From: Tetracladium setigerum
Taxonomy: Eukaryota; Ascomycota; Leotiomycetes; Helotiales
Reading direction: 5' to 3'
NCBI GenBank assembly: GCA_031472005.1
Contig: PZJY01000001.1
Location: forward strand, 496,001 to 560,000
Length of the DNA stretch: 64,000 nt
Shown here: positions 45,819-56,000 of the stretch, piece after piece
Layout: every line of letters begins with the position of its first letter
How positions within the stretch are numbered: the first letter of the stretch is position 1
Position numbers and translations under genes: made by a program
The notes under the pieces: model-generated
The model's input: only the letters and a program-made list of their open reading frames with translations
Databases searched by the model: none
Told to the model about the DNA's origin: nothing

Positions 45819-47082
45819 TTACTCCAGAGACCCAGAGATTCCACGATCAGCGGCTTTCCTGGGTGCCTGCGAATCTAAGCTTTCGAAGTCTGCTTTGGCG
45901 ATCAAGACGTTTTCAAGACCGGCGTTGAATCGTTCTTCTCCTGGAGGGAGGACCACTGCCAGATAGGTGTTGGTCGTGAACTTGCAGATGAATAGCTGCA
46001 AATCAGTTAGTATGGAGACTTTGCTAAATGTGGCGTTTACGTACACTGAAGTTTACCATTTTCAAGTCCAACACAATGAATTGCTCAGCGCTCTTTGGCG
46101 TACCCGTATATCGACTTGTGCTCTGCTTGAAGTTCTTGATAATGTTGCTGAGTCGCTCAAATCGATCTGTCGTTGGATTCTCCGTCCCGATGCTAGAGCA
46201 CCAGCTTGACACGACCAAGAATGACGACCGCTCGAACAGCAAGACCTCTTCTGCCATGATGAGTTTCCCCAAGTTGCCGAGATGCTTCTCAATTTTATCC
46301 AAATTGGGCACCAAATCATGAATAATCTCCGCCCAAGCCTTGTACAGCGACTGATCCCAGATCGAAGTTGCGAACGGTATAGCTAGAAAGCTGTCGGATT
46401 TCGATTGGATGAGAGCCACACGCTCGTTGTAGATGTCCTCCCGCTGGCTGGGAACGACGAGATCCATCTTGTGAATGAGGATGTAGACAGAGGCTTTGTC
46501 AGAGAACTGCGAGAGTGCGGTTATGATGGAGCGGTAGGTGAGGAGATCTCGGTCGAAATCGCGAGATTCAATGTCGAAAACGTAGATCAGAACTCCGACG
46601 TTGGAGAAGACTTGCTGGCGTTGTTGCGAGAGATAGTTTTCCATGAAGGCATCTTGTCTGCAAGGAATTAGCAAAAGCTCTTATAAACACAGGAGAACAT
46701 TGCCATGAAGCTGCTAACAGCGGCGATTCGACCTCGCAGACTCACTCGGGTCTGCGATCAGCGTTTGGAGCTTTAAACGCTGCCCTGCTTATCTGTCCGG
46801 CAGCTCCATGAGAAAAAAGCGGCCAACTCACCCTCCGCAGTCCCACAAATTGAGCGTCAAGTTTCCCAAGAACTTGACATGGCTCATATCCACATCAATC
46901 GTAGCTCCCAGGCGTCTTGTGTCTCTAGCGACATAGTTGCTGAAGATGATGCTGCGCATGGAGCTCTTTCCAGACCCTGATTTACCCATCAACAGCACCT
47001 TTTTCTTCTTGTTCTTCTGGCGGGGCTCCGTAGCTGGAGAGATGCCAGTCGCAGCTTCATCTTGGATGGAAAGGTTGTTCAT
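45819..47082 (-). CDS. GTR1: Rag-family GTPase Gtr1 (TORC1 nutrient signalling)
   Basis: Exons 46832-47082, 46045-46657 and 45819-45995; 346 residues. It has a Ras-like fold at the N-terminus: KKKVLLMGKSGSGKSSMRSIIF (G1/P-loop), YVARDTRRLGATIDVDMSHV (switch I), LTLNLWDCGGQDAFMENYL (G3, the DCGGQ typical of RagA/B-Gtr1) and IHKMDLV (G4). A C-terminal roadblock-like domain ends with VMLAVV-type strands (TNTYLAVVLPPGEERFNAGLENVLIAKADFESL). Gtr1 pairs with Gtr2 on the vacuole in the EGO/Ragulator system to activate TORC1 when amino acids are plentiful. The first in-frame ATG is 47080-47082; the open frame further upstream has no ATG. Intron 1 is unusually long for this window (174 nt). The frame is intact. 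Confidence 0.94.
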
Positions 47083-47630
47083 TTGGTTGGACTGGCAGTG
47101 TCGCTGGTTTGGTGGATGGGAGGATGAGCTTGGAGGGTTGCGGTCGAGTTGTGGTGTTGTCGGTCCCTGGCGGGGATCTTGGATCTTGGCAGACGACACC
47201 CCTCGGTTATTATTTGATACAATACAGTCCTCATGCTCATGAGATGGACGTCAATTTCACAACTAATTGCGACAACGATGTTCAAGCGAAGCAATCTTTT
47301 TAACTAAGATAGACCTTAACAAGAAGCATATAATTATTTTGTTGTTGTAGGATGTGGTGCAACTCTAAGAGATGCAGGGAAAACAAACAGAAAGCACAAA
47401 GGTAATTTGTTGTGTCACATCAATAAAGATCAAATTCGAGAAGGTAAGATTACCGTTTATTATTCTAGATAAGTACCTATACTTTTGTGATACTTTTGTT
47501 GTTACTCCTATACACCAGAAGATAACCTTGAAAATATTCAAATGACAACTTCTCACTAAACCAATCTGGACTGTCTGCCTTCCAAAAAGCAGATGTCAAG
47601 TGATTTAAAGTCAAGTCAAGCCAAATCAAA
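47083..47630. other. Intergenic region, no gene seen
   Basis: Leader and promoter of GTR1 and the 3' flank of the repeat-containing secreted protein. Confidence 0.6.
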
Positions 47631-49251
47631 TCAAAAGCCCAGCTTGGTAGTCATTTCTTCGAGCCGTCCCTGCCACTTGGGTCTCTCGACTCCCTTTCCA
47701 TTTTCAGTGGGCTTCATGGCCTTAATCTCCTCCTCCAACTTCTTCGCCTTTGCAGCGAGTTCCTCCTTCTCCTTGGGGTCGATCGACTTATTTTCCTGGG
47801 CAGCCAGGAGCTCCTTGAGACGATTCTCCGCAATCTCAACCCTGTCCTCATGCTCGATCCTGATCCACTCGTCGTGATTGAACTCAATTGCTGCATCAGA
47901 CATTCCCTGGACCATGTCCTCCCATCCAGCTTCATCATCCTTGTGATGCTCACGAAGAGCATGGAACGCCTCGTACTTCTGCTTGCACATGGCCTGGTAG
48001 TCGCCCTCCAATTCATAGTATTTGACAAAGTAGCCAACGAGCTTGCAGAACTCTTCCTCGTCGTTGGAGAGAGCGTCGGAGAGCATGTGCTCGGTGATGC
48101 GATCGATGTCTTCTTGACGAACTTGCATGCTAGGGTTATCAAGCCGCATGCTCTGGACTTGACGGAGACGCTCGGCTTCGTTGAGGCGGTCGTGACCACG
48201 GACGCGCTCTTGAATGTCCTCGGGCTCACCAACATCATGGTCTTCAGCGCGTCGATCGATGAGGCCACTCACAGTGCCTGGATTTTGGGGGCGTTTAGGG
48301 AGGGTCAATTTACGGGTATCGGCCTCCATATCGGAAGAAGATTGAACAATGTCCTCAAAAGAGCGAGCGGCGAGCTTGTCCGAAGGGGCTATATGGGTCG
48401 CCTTCTTCAATCCATTCAAGATTTCCTTGACGGGTTCGCGAATAGGTACTGGAATACTGTCGGGAATTTCAACCTTTTCAAAGACCTCTCCAAGCACGGA
48501 TCGAACGGGTTGTGGAAGGAGAGCTACGACATCCGGAACTTTGGTGAAGAGATCACCCAAGAATCCAGAAGTGTCGAAATTCTGCTCTTCAGGGGCAGAA
48601 AGGCTTCCAATGAGCCCTGATGACTGAGATGACTGATGGGAAGACGAAGGTCTCTTCAAACCATCCAAGATGGCATTGACGGGACTTCGAACACTCTCCG
48701 GGATGTCGGCTGGGAGTTCGACGGTGTCCAGTGTCTTCTTGAGGGCACCTCGCACTTCGTTAGGAATGAGACCAAGCAAATCCGGTACGCCAGACAAAAG
48801 GTCACTCAAGAAGCCAGCAGAGGATATCTCGCTGTTCTCTACTACTTCCTTGTCATCGCGACCAAAGAGCCCTTCGGCATTCTCAGCGGTTGTATTCTTG
48901 ATGCCATGCAAAAGCTTGTACAAGGGCATTCTAAGCTCGTTGGGTAGGTCGCGAGGAAGTTCAACCTTGTTCTGAAACTTTTTAGTGCTTTGGTGCCTTG
49001 ACCCGGAAGAATATGGGGAGTTCACTGACCCTTTCAGCCCGTGTGTTAACTGGCTTGATGATGGTACCGGGTAGGATAAGAGCTGGCTCATTTCCGACGA
49101 GAGAAGCAGGGATTTTGCTTCCATTCACATCTCCATTTCTGACACTGCCGGGCACAAGAGAGGGGATGGTGAGCCAACTTGGTGTTGGTGCTGCTTCAAC
49201 TGCAGCGCAGTAGGCGAGGATCGTGGCGGCGATGGCGGGAGTGATCTTCAT
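47631..49251 (-). CDS. Secreted protein with internal tandem repeats, unrecognised family
   Basis: Exons 49030-49251 and 47631-48971; 520 residues. The 58-nt intron has a GTCAGT donor, a CACTAAAA branch-like site and TTTCAG; it joins the signal-peptide exon (MKITPAIAATILAYCAAVEA) in phase 0 to the main frame. Roughly residues 75-270 hold about 2.5 copies of an 82-residue unit. Part one reads VELPRDLPNELRMPLYKLLHGIK, VELPADIPESVRSPVNAILDGLK and VEIPDSIPVPIREPVKEILNGLK. Part two reads AGFLSDLLSGVPDLLGLIPNEVRGALKKTLD and SGFLGDLFTKVPDVVALLPQPVRSVLGEVFE. The C-terminal 200 residues are charged and helical with a coiled coil (ENRLKELLAAQENKSIDPKEKEELAAKAKKLEEEIKAMK). No catalytic motif is visible. 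I do not recognise the family and assign no function. Confidence 0.75.
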
Positions 49252-49663
49252 GATTGCTACTGACGATAGTTTTGTTGAAATGAGGAAGAAATAAGTGCGA
49301 GGAAAAGAAACAACTGAGGGCGGGGTGTAGCAGACTTATAGGCAAACGATGAGACCTATGAGTCCGGTTTGCAAAGTATGTTCATGATGGACTAGGATAC
49401 TAACGATGCTTCTGGCCAGAAGCCCAAAGCAGGTCAAGCTATTGTGAGCGTTTTCCCATCTTGATCTAAGAAAGTGAAGATACTTTTTTTTTGCCTTTGT
49501 TGATGTGTTTAGGCGAGGTCTAGTCGAGATCTTTTTGGTCTAGCCGACGGTTACAAAGTCACCAACGCTATGATGAAAAGAAGAAGCGAACGTCATGGAA
49601 AGCTTGATTGAATACTTACATTATATTACAGACCCGTCCCACACTGCTGACGGACCATGGTAT
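49252..49663. other. Intergenic region, no gene seen
   Basis: Promoter of the repeat-containing secreted protein and the 3' flank of the SF3A3 gene. Confidence 0.6.
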
Positions 49664-51194
49664 CTAGAGCAAGCCTTGCTTTTGCAAATCGTAGTAGACC
49701 TTTTCAGGCATAACATTTCCCTCGCCATCCTCCATTTGCACAACGCTTCCCTCATCATTCCTCCCTTTTTCTTATCACTTGAGATCTTGTTCCATAACTT
49801 TTCCGCGTCCGCAATATCGGTGATTTCCCGGAAGAGGGTCGTATTGGTAATGCCCAAACACTTCAAGCCATAAATATGACGTGCCTCGTTGAAATGCTTG
49901 TCGAAAGCGCGTCGACCCATGTAGACATAGTTTCCGCAAATTTCGCACCGAAACTCAACACCAAGTCCGTGAAGCTTATACAGCCAGAATGGAATAGGCT
50001 TTCCATCCCAGGCTAGAGGAAGCTTCAATGGGTTGTAAATCTTCTCTTCGTCCTCCGATTCGCTATCGGAATCGCCTGCTTGGGGTGCGGCTGTTGACGA
50101 TTCCGCGAATAATGAGTCGAGCTCCATTTGTCGTTCTCTCTCCGTCATACCCTGTTTGCGCTCCACATTTACTCGAGTATCGCTTCGCTCGCCAGACATG
50201 GCTGCTGCCAAGCGCTTCACCCTCTGCTCACGCTCTGCAATCGCGCGCTCCTTAAGCCGCAGTGTAGATATGCCGCGAGTGGCGGATGTGCTGGACGAAT
50301 CTTCTGCCCCGACTGACGTGCTGCGCGAGCCTCGGCCGCCTTGATGTGCTTCTTTCCTGTCAAATGGGCCTTGTAAACGTTTTCGTTCTTGAAATCCTTT
50401 TCGCAGTCTGCACACCATAGTCCCTCATTCGCTCCTCCAGAAGTAGGTTCCGGCGTATCCAAAGTCCACCCCGCAACCGAGTTACTAGCCCACGCCTTCT
50501 CGAAATCCTCATCAAAACTAAGGAACAACTTGTCTAGATTCTCCAAAGGTCTCGTCCTCCGCATGAAGCTTTCTAGGTAATCTGCCAGCGCCCCCGTATA
50601 CGTGAAGTACTGGTCCGTCATCTTGTCCGCTCTCTTGATTGGTGGTGTGAAAGTGTCAAACGCATCGAGGTATTGAAGGTAGGTCAGTCGCTTGATGCCT
50701 GGAAGATTGAGATATTGTTCGTGGATCGTAGTCAAATCAAGGAATTTGCCGAATGCCTCTTCGCCAGTGAACATGTTGTCGATTTCCGAGGTTGAAGTCT
50801 CGCCCTCGGCAGGTGCTCTCTTCTTGTACGCCTTTTCCAAATTCTCGACCGGTTCGTTTGGATATTTCTGGTGGAATGTCTTGATCTCACCGAGCTGTTT
50901 GTAGAACTCCTCTAACGGTTCGCCAGTGGATATCGACTGGATCTCTTTGGTTCGCGACCCATCTGCATCTTTGTAGATGTCAAGTAACCGTTTCGACTGG
51001 TCCTGAATGCGATCAAGGAAGCCTGCTATTTGGTGGTCTCTATTTAACCTCTCGCGGATCTGGACTGTGTTAGTTGCATTATCGAATCGGGGCGGCAGAC
51101 ATACATGTCGTGGATCTTCTGCGACACGGTCACTAATTCCTTGCTCGAGCCTCTCAAGATCCTCATGGAGGAATCTCTGCTCTTCGACTCTCAT
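49664..51194 (-). CDS. PRP9: Splicing factor 3A subunit 3 (PRP9/SAP61/SF3a60), two frame breaks
   Basis: Exons 51105-51194 and 49664-51059, the intron being an in-frame 45-nt one (51060-51104; GTATGT, CTAAC, CAG). About 495 residues. It is a U2 snRNP subunit of SF3a, needed for prespliceosome assembly. Marks: an N-terminal helical part, GEPLEEFYKQLGEIKTFHQKYPNEP, YLDLTT-like core, LWCADCEKDFKNENVYKAHLTGKKH (first C2H2 finger), and a second matrin-type finger FRCEICGNYVYMGRRAFDKHFNEARHIYGLKCLGI. The stop is set by the conserved end MEDGEGNVMPEKVYYDLQKQGLL. That needs one base added at the A5 run (TTTTT, 49766-49770). A second break lies at the G4 run (CCCC, 50307-50310) after the first finger. 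Because the protein is essential in yeast, both breaks are most likely consensus deletions. The gene is divergent from FAL1, with 306 bp between starts. Confidence 0.92.
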
Positions 51195-51500
51195 CCTGGC
51201 GTACTTTGAGTGTTTTTATCACAGTTGAAGTGGATATTGAATATGCCAATTCGTTCAAGGCGATGACGAGGATATAAAGTCGTAGGGAGGTTGTCGCGAT
51301 CCTGAATTTAACGCGGTTGTTGATGTTCACCATGAGGCTCTGGAGGTGAAGTTCTTAAGATTTCGCGCCAGCCAATCACATCCGACGCTAGAAATATTTA
51401 CAGGGCTCTCCGCCGCCTCCAAAGACCAAACGACCGCCAAATCTCCAAACAACTTTGACATTTGATCCCCACCACCCACCATCCAAATACAACCGCAATC
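51195..51500. promoter_or_regulatory. Bidirectional promoter region of PRP9 and FAL1
   Basis: 306 bp between two divergent start codons. Both flanking genes act in splicing. No specific operator is recognised. Confidence 0.5.
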
Positions 51501-52809
51501 ATGGCCGACGGAATTGATCGCAAAGCCGAGGAGAAGATGGAGTTCACCACATCGAAAGATGTGGTCGTCTCCCCAACCTTCCAGGACATGCATTTGAAGG
51601 GTGAGGAAGAAGTGCATCTCAAGCTGTATGGCATTCAATACTGATATATTTCTGATCTAGAAAACCTCCTCCGAGGTATCTACGCCTATGGCTACGAATC
51701 CCCATCTGCCGTCCAATCTCGAGCCATTGTCCAAATCTGCAAGGGTCGCGACACAATCGCCCAGGCGCAATCCGGTACTGGTAAAACTGCCACATTCTCC
51801 ATCAGTATGCTTCAGGTCATCGACACAGCGGTCCGAGAGAGTCAAGCACTGGTCCTTTCGCCAACCCGCGAACTTGCAACTCAAATTCAATCTGTGGTGA
51901 TGGCTCTGGGAGATTACATGAATGTCCAGTGTCACGCCTGTATTGGAGGAACAAATGTGGGAGAGGATATCCGCAAGCTCGACTACGGGCAGCACATCGT
52001 TTCGGGAACGCCAGGCCGAGTTGCTGATATGATTCGCCGTCGAAATCTTAGAACCCGCCACATCAAGATGCTCGTTCTTGACGAGGCTGATGAGTTGTTG
52101 AATCGAGGTTTCAGAGAGCAGATTTATGATGTCTACCGCTATCTGCCGCCTGCCACTCAAGTCGTGGTTGTTTCGGCTACCCTACCTTACGATGTTCTCG
52201 ATATGACTACCAAATTCATGACCGACCCTGTCCGCATTCTCGTCAAGCGTGATGAATTGACCTTGGAAGGCCTTAAACAGTATTTCATTGCTGTGGAGAA
52301 GGAGGAATGGAAATTCGACACCCTCTGCGATCTCTACGACACCCTTACAATCACTCAAGCCGTTATCTTCTGCAACACGCGTAGGAAGGTCGATTGGTTG
52401 ACCGACAAAATGAGAGAGGCTAACTTCACTGTATCTTCGATGCACGGAGAAATGCCACAGAAGGAGAGAGACAGCATCATGCAGGATTTCCGTCAAGGAA
52501 ACTCTCGAGTGCTGATCTCTACCGATGTTTGGGCTCGTGGTATCGATGTCCAGCAGGTCTCCTTGGTTATCAATTATGACTTGCCAAGCAATCGTGAGAA
52601 CTATATCCACAGAATCGGTCGAAGTGGTAGATTTGGACGCAAGGGTGTTGCCATCAACTTCGTTACGAGTGAGGATGTCAGAATCTTGAGAGACATTGAG
52701 TGTAAGTTTTGCCTATATTGATCGTCATATGGTCGCTAATATGTCCCTAGTGTACTACTCAACCCAAATTGACGAGATGCCAATGAACGTTGCGGATCTT
52801 CTTGCTTAG
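51501..52809 (+). CDS. FAL1: DEAD-box RNA helicase FAL1 / eIF4A-III
   Basis: Exons 51501-51600, 51661-52701 and 52751-52809; 399 residues. All DEAD-box motifs are present: the Q-motif region around YGYESPSAVQSRAI, motif I AQSGTGKT (about residues 69-76), PTREL (Ia), GG and TPGR (Ib), motif II DEAD (about 173-176), SAT (III), FCNTRRK (IV), ARGID (V) and HRIGRSGR (VI). The ending STQIDEMPMNVADLL and the start FTTSKDVVVSPTFQDM are those of the FAL1/eIF4A-III branch rather than translation eIF4A. eIF4A-III is the ATPase anchor of the exon junction complex; yeast Fal1 acts in 18S rRNA processing. Y14 in the same window supports the EJC role in this fungus. The 60- and 49-nt introns are canonical and the frame is intact. 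Confidence 0.95.
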
Positions 52810-53803
52810 GTCTCTTGCATTATTCGAGACGAGGAACCGAGAAAATGAATTACCGCCTGCCAGAAAAAAAAAGAAAAAAAGGGCATGGGACGCGCGGAGT
52901 ACATGGGAGGGAGGGGCAAAGTCCACAAAAGTAAGTTGACACTCTACTTCTCATAACACAATGATGGGTCAAACTAACAAGATTATCGCACAAGATACCA
53001 ACTATCAAATTGCCAATCGCCATTTATTTCCAAAACCTGCGGGTACAATTGTGGCCTTCCGGGGGATTAGCTCAAGTTATCTGGACAATGAAATCCGTTG
53101 TATCTTCATCAATTTTTCCTTATAAACATCTCCCTTATGATCATTGTATCAGTGTGAAAGCGCATGCGCAATTTAGTTATCGATCTGGTATCATTGGACT
53201 ATTCTATCAATTTGCTTGGAAGTCCAGCAATTAAAAAAAGAGAAATCCTTATGTGACTCCTTATGCATTCCATACGGCTTTGTCGGAACGAAGCGAAGAG
53301 CCTGCGGTATGTCGCTTTTACTTATATGTCTTAGGCTTTAAAAGGCACAATGCTTTCTGGATTAAACATCCTCCATAAGTCTCCTCACATTCTTTCTTTG
53401 ATTCTAGATCCATGCGTGTGTCTCCTCTGTCTGCCTGTCTGCCTGTCTGTCTGTCCAAGTGGATAGGTAGGTGGGTAAGTAAACAACGCCAAGATATGTA
53501 TCCTCTAAATAATTCGCCATCGAAATCTATCTCCCTCTTTCATCAAACCCAACCAACTCATGCGATTTAAAACACCTCCGCAACAGTCTATACCCAATGC
53601 TTTTGAAAATTCCGTCCACCGCGAGGAGAGAGAGGGAGGGAGAAAAAAAAGGAACGCCATAAGAAAACCTCGCAACCAACAATCTACGCCGCTTCTTTCG
53701 TCCATCAAAATTCTGCGATGAACAAGAAATCCCGATAAATGAACAACTCTTGTCAGATCAGACCTTCCTCCACACACTCCTCCACAACAACAGCATCACT
53801 CAC
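52810..53803. other. Intergenic region between convergent genes
   Basis: No gene is seen; it holds FAL1 and SET-gene 3' flanks. A TGTC/TGCC microsatellite lies at 53428-53456. The word GGGGGATTAGCTCAAG near 53057 resembles a tRNA A-box, but no tRNA fold follows. Confidence 0.55.
53428..53456 (+). repeat. (TGTC/TGCC)n microsatellite
   Basis: About seven tetranucleotide units of TGTC and TGCC. Confidence 0.8.
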
Positions 53804-56000
53804 TCAGTCACCACCAGCACCAACTTCTTGGTCGGCTGTTGAGAATCCTTCCCGGCTCTGGACGCCTGCATTCTTCTCTCTCTCATTCTCCTCCTCGCAA
53901 ATCCGACAGCCACAACCATTGCCACACCACTTCCGCAACATGGCCCTCTTCACAGACCTATCCTCCTCTTTCCCATCCACTGACTTCGACTCCCCCAATG
54001 GATCACCAATATAACTAATGCAACACTCCTCTCCCTTCGTAATATCCCTTGTCGCCGAGCACCACACCGAACTATCCCCCGGCCTCAACATCTCACCCTT
54101 CACGCCTCTCAAAGGTTCAATATTCACCGTCACCTCATCTAGCGAGCCGTGCCAGAGTACATTCGGTGTGCACGAATGGTTGAAGAACAGATAGGTCGTG
54201 TTGAGGCCGAAGATGTTGATTTCTTCCGATGGATCGTGCCGGTTGAGGTGGGTTGAAAGGGCGGCGGCGTTGTTGTCGATGCGATAGAGGATTGTTTGGA
54301 TCACTTCTTGTGCGTAAAATTGGGAGGTGAAGATATCGATGCCGAGTTGTTGGAGGATCTTAGTCGGGATAATTACTTCTTCGCTGTATTGCCATTCATT
54401 TACTCTTGGGTACAGGGTACGTGGTGCGTACGCCGCCGTCATGCGTGCCACAAGTGGGTGAGCGAGCGGATGGATTTGCTCTCCCTCTGGGAGTTTGGAG
54501 TTCGACCTGATGATAATGGCCATGATTCTTAAGAACGTAACGGCTCTCCATCGTCGCCAGACTTTTTCTCGATGCTGTCCTCTTTTTTGTCGGCTTTCAC
54601 ATCTTTCCATAGCCAGTTGAAATCTTGGCCACAGAGTACGGTGTGGTATTCTTCCATGGCGGTGTTGTGGCATAGCTGTCCGCAATACACTAGACCACTT
54701 GTCTTGCAACAGGCCGGTCGAACGAGCTGCTTGTTACTGATGTAGGGAGGGTGGAGATAGGCATGGCATGCATCACAGCATTTACCATCCCTAGGGTTTA
54801 CCTTCGACGAACTTGTGATGGATTTATCCACCAGTACCAAGTCGCCTTTTCGGATATCTATCTTCGCAAAAATACCCAAGGGGCCAATATCCTCATTCGG
54901 ACCAACGGCATTCTTTCCTTTCGCATCTTCCGCAGAAGTCGGTCCAAAAAACGCACGGCGTACTTCGATGTTGGGATTGCTGTGCATCTCAGTATTGACG
55001 TCCTCGAGTAACTTTGGTGTTCGTTGATAAAGAGAACTGTCCAACCAGGGATAAGCTCGTGAGTATACCTTCCCCAAGCGAAGAGTATATACACGACCCT
55101 CTGTACTAGTTCCCTTAGGCAATCTCTCACTTGCTGCCTGAAATCCATCTTCCAACTCGCATTTCAAGGCTGTAATTCTCGCATCGCCAGGATATAACTT
55201 CAACGCAATCTTACACTGCTTCAACCCGTCCCAGAATGCAGCGCAGCCCGCCAAAGCGCTTATAAGTGAGGTGTAAGCTTGTAAGCGGCGAGCTAGCAAC
55301 TCGTCGCCGATCAAGATAGCACTTTTGGTGCGAAGGCGGAGTGAAATTGCGTATTGGACCTTGGAGGAGAGGTTTGCGGGGGTGGATGGGAGATGTATGT
55401 TCAAGGCGGAAGCAAGGAGAAGAAGCGCGCGGTGACAGTTGGATACTGCGATATCACTAAAACCCAGGCGGTTATTGAGATATGCGAGAGTGAGAAGGGG
55501 AACGGGGTCGTAAGGAAATGTGTAGCATTCGGAGAGGATTTGTGCGTGTTGGGCGATGAGAATCTTGAGCCCTCCCTGGATGGGTATATTAGTTCTGAAG
55601 CAAGCAAACGAGAGAAGATGTGGAAAGGGAAAATAGGGATAGAACACACATTCTTTTGAAGCTCAATGTTGTCTCCGACAGAAAATTGGGATGTCCCAAG
55701 CCAATCGTAATTTAAATCGAATGCTTCTTTGTCCAGATCCTCTGTAACTTCTATTTGCGCATCACTCAGGGAGGGAGAAACCCCCGAATCTCCCGCATCA
55801 GACATCTCTGTATCACCATCTTTGTCACTGGCTACACTGTAAGCAATGAAATCGTCAAGAGACGGAGTCTGAGGCGGTGGTCTATCTTCCAAAGTGGAAG
55901 AGTGTGCTTCGACGTAGTTCTTCTTTCTTGGTGATGGTGTAGATGGTGGAACTGTAGTAGGTTTGCAGGATGGAGGCGAGGAGGGGGCCGAGGAAGACAT
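53804..56000 (-). CDS. SET-domain protein with MYND-like zinc region (one frame break)
   Basis: Exons 55650-56000 and 53804-55575; about 707 residues. It has a Ser/Pro-rich N-terminus (about residues 1-115), a TPR/helical part (LTLAYLNNRLGFSDIAVSNCHRALLLL, AFWDGLKQCKIALKLYPGDARI), and the start of a split SET domain (LGIFAKIDIRKGDLVLVDKS). A zinc region of MYND type follows (CCDACHAYLHPP, CGQLCHNTAMEEYHTVLCG), then the SET core with NHSCTPNVLW and a GEECCISYIGDPL motif, and a post-SET Cys cluster (CGNGCGCRICEEEN). This is the SMYD-like, TPR-containing SET architecture of filamentous fungi, probably protein lysine methylation; the substrate is unknown. The frame breaks near 54535-54550. One extra base joins the zinc region (FNWLWKDVKADKKEDS...) to TFLRIMAIIIRS. 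The 74-nt intron 55576-55649 has a GTGTGT donor. Confidence 0.85.

Noticed and set aside
47083..47199. Upstream extension of GTR1 by 39 codons
   Set aside because: The extension has only a GTG start and is Ser/Pro-rich; the ATG at 47080-47082 gives the normal family length.
53050..53130. tRNA-like A-box word GGGGGATTAGCTCAAG
   Set aside because: No B-box, anticodon arm or acceptor stem complement follows.
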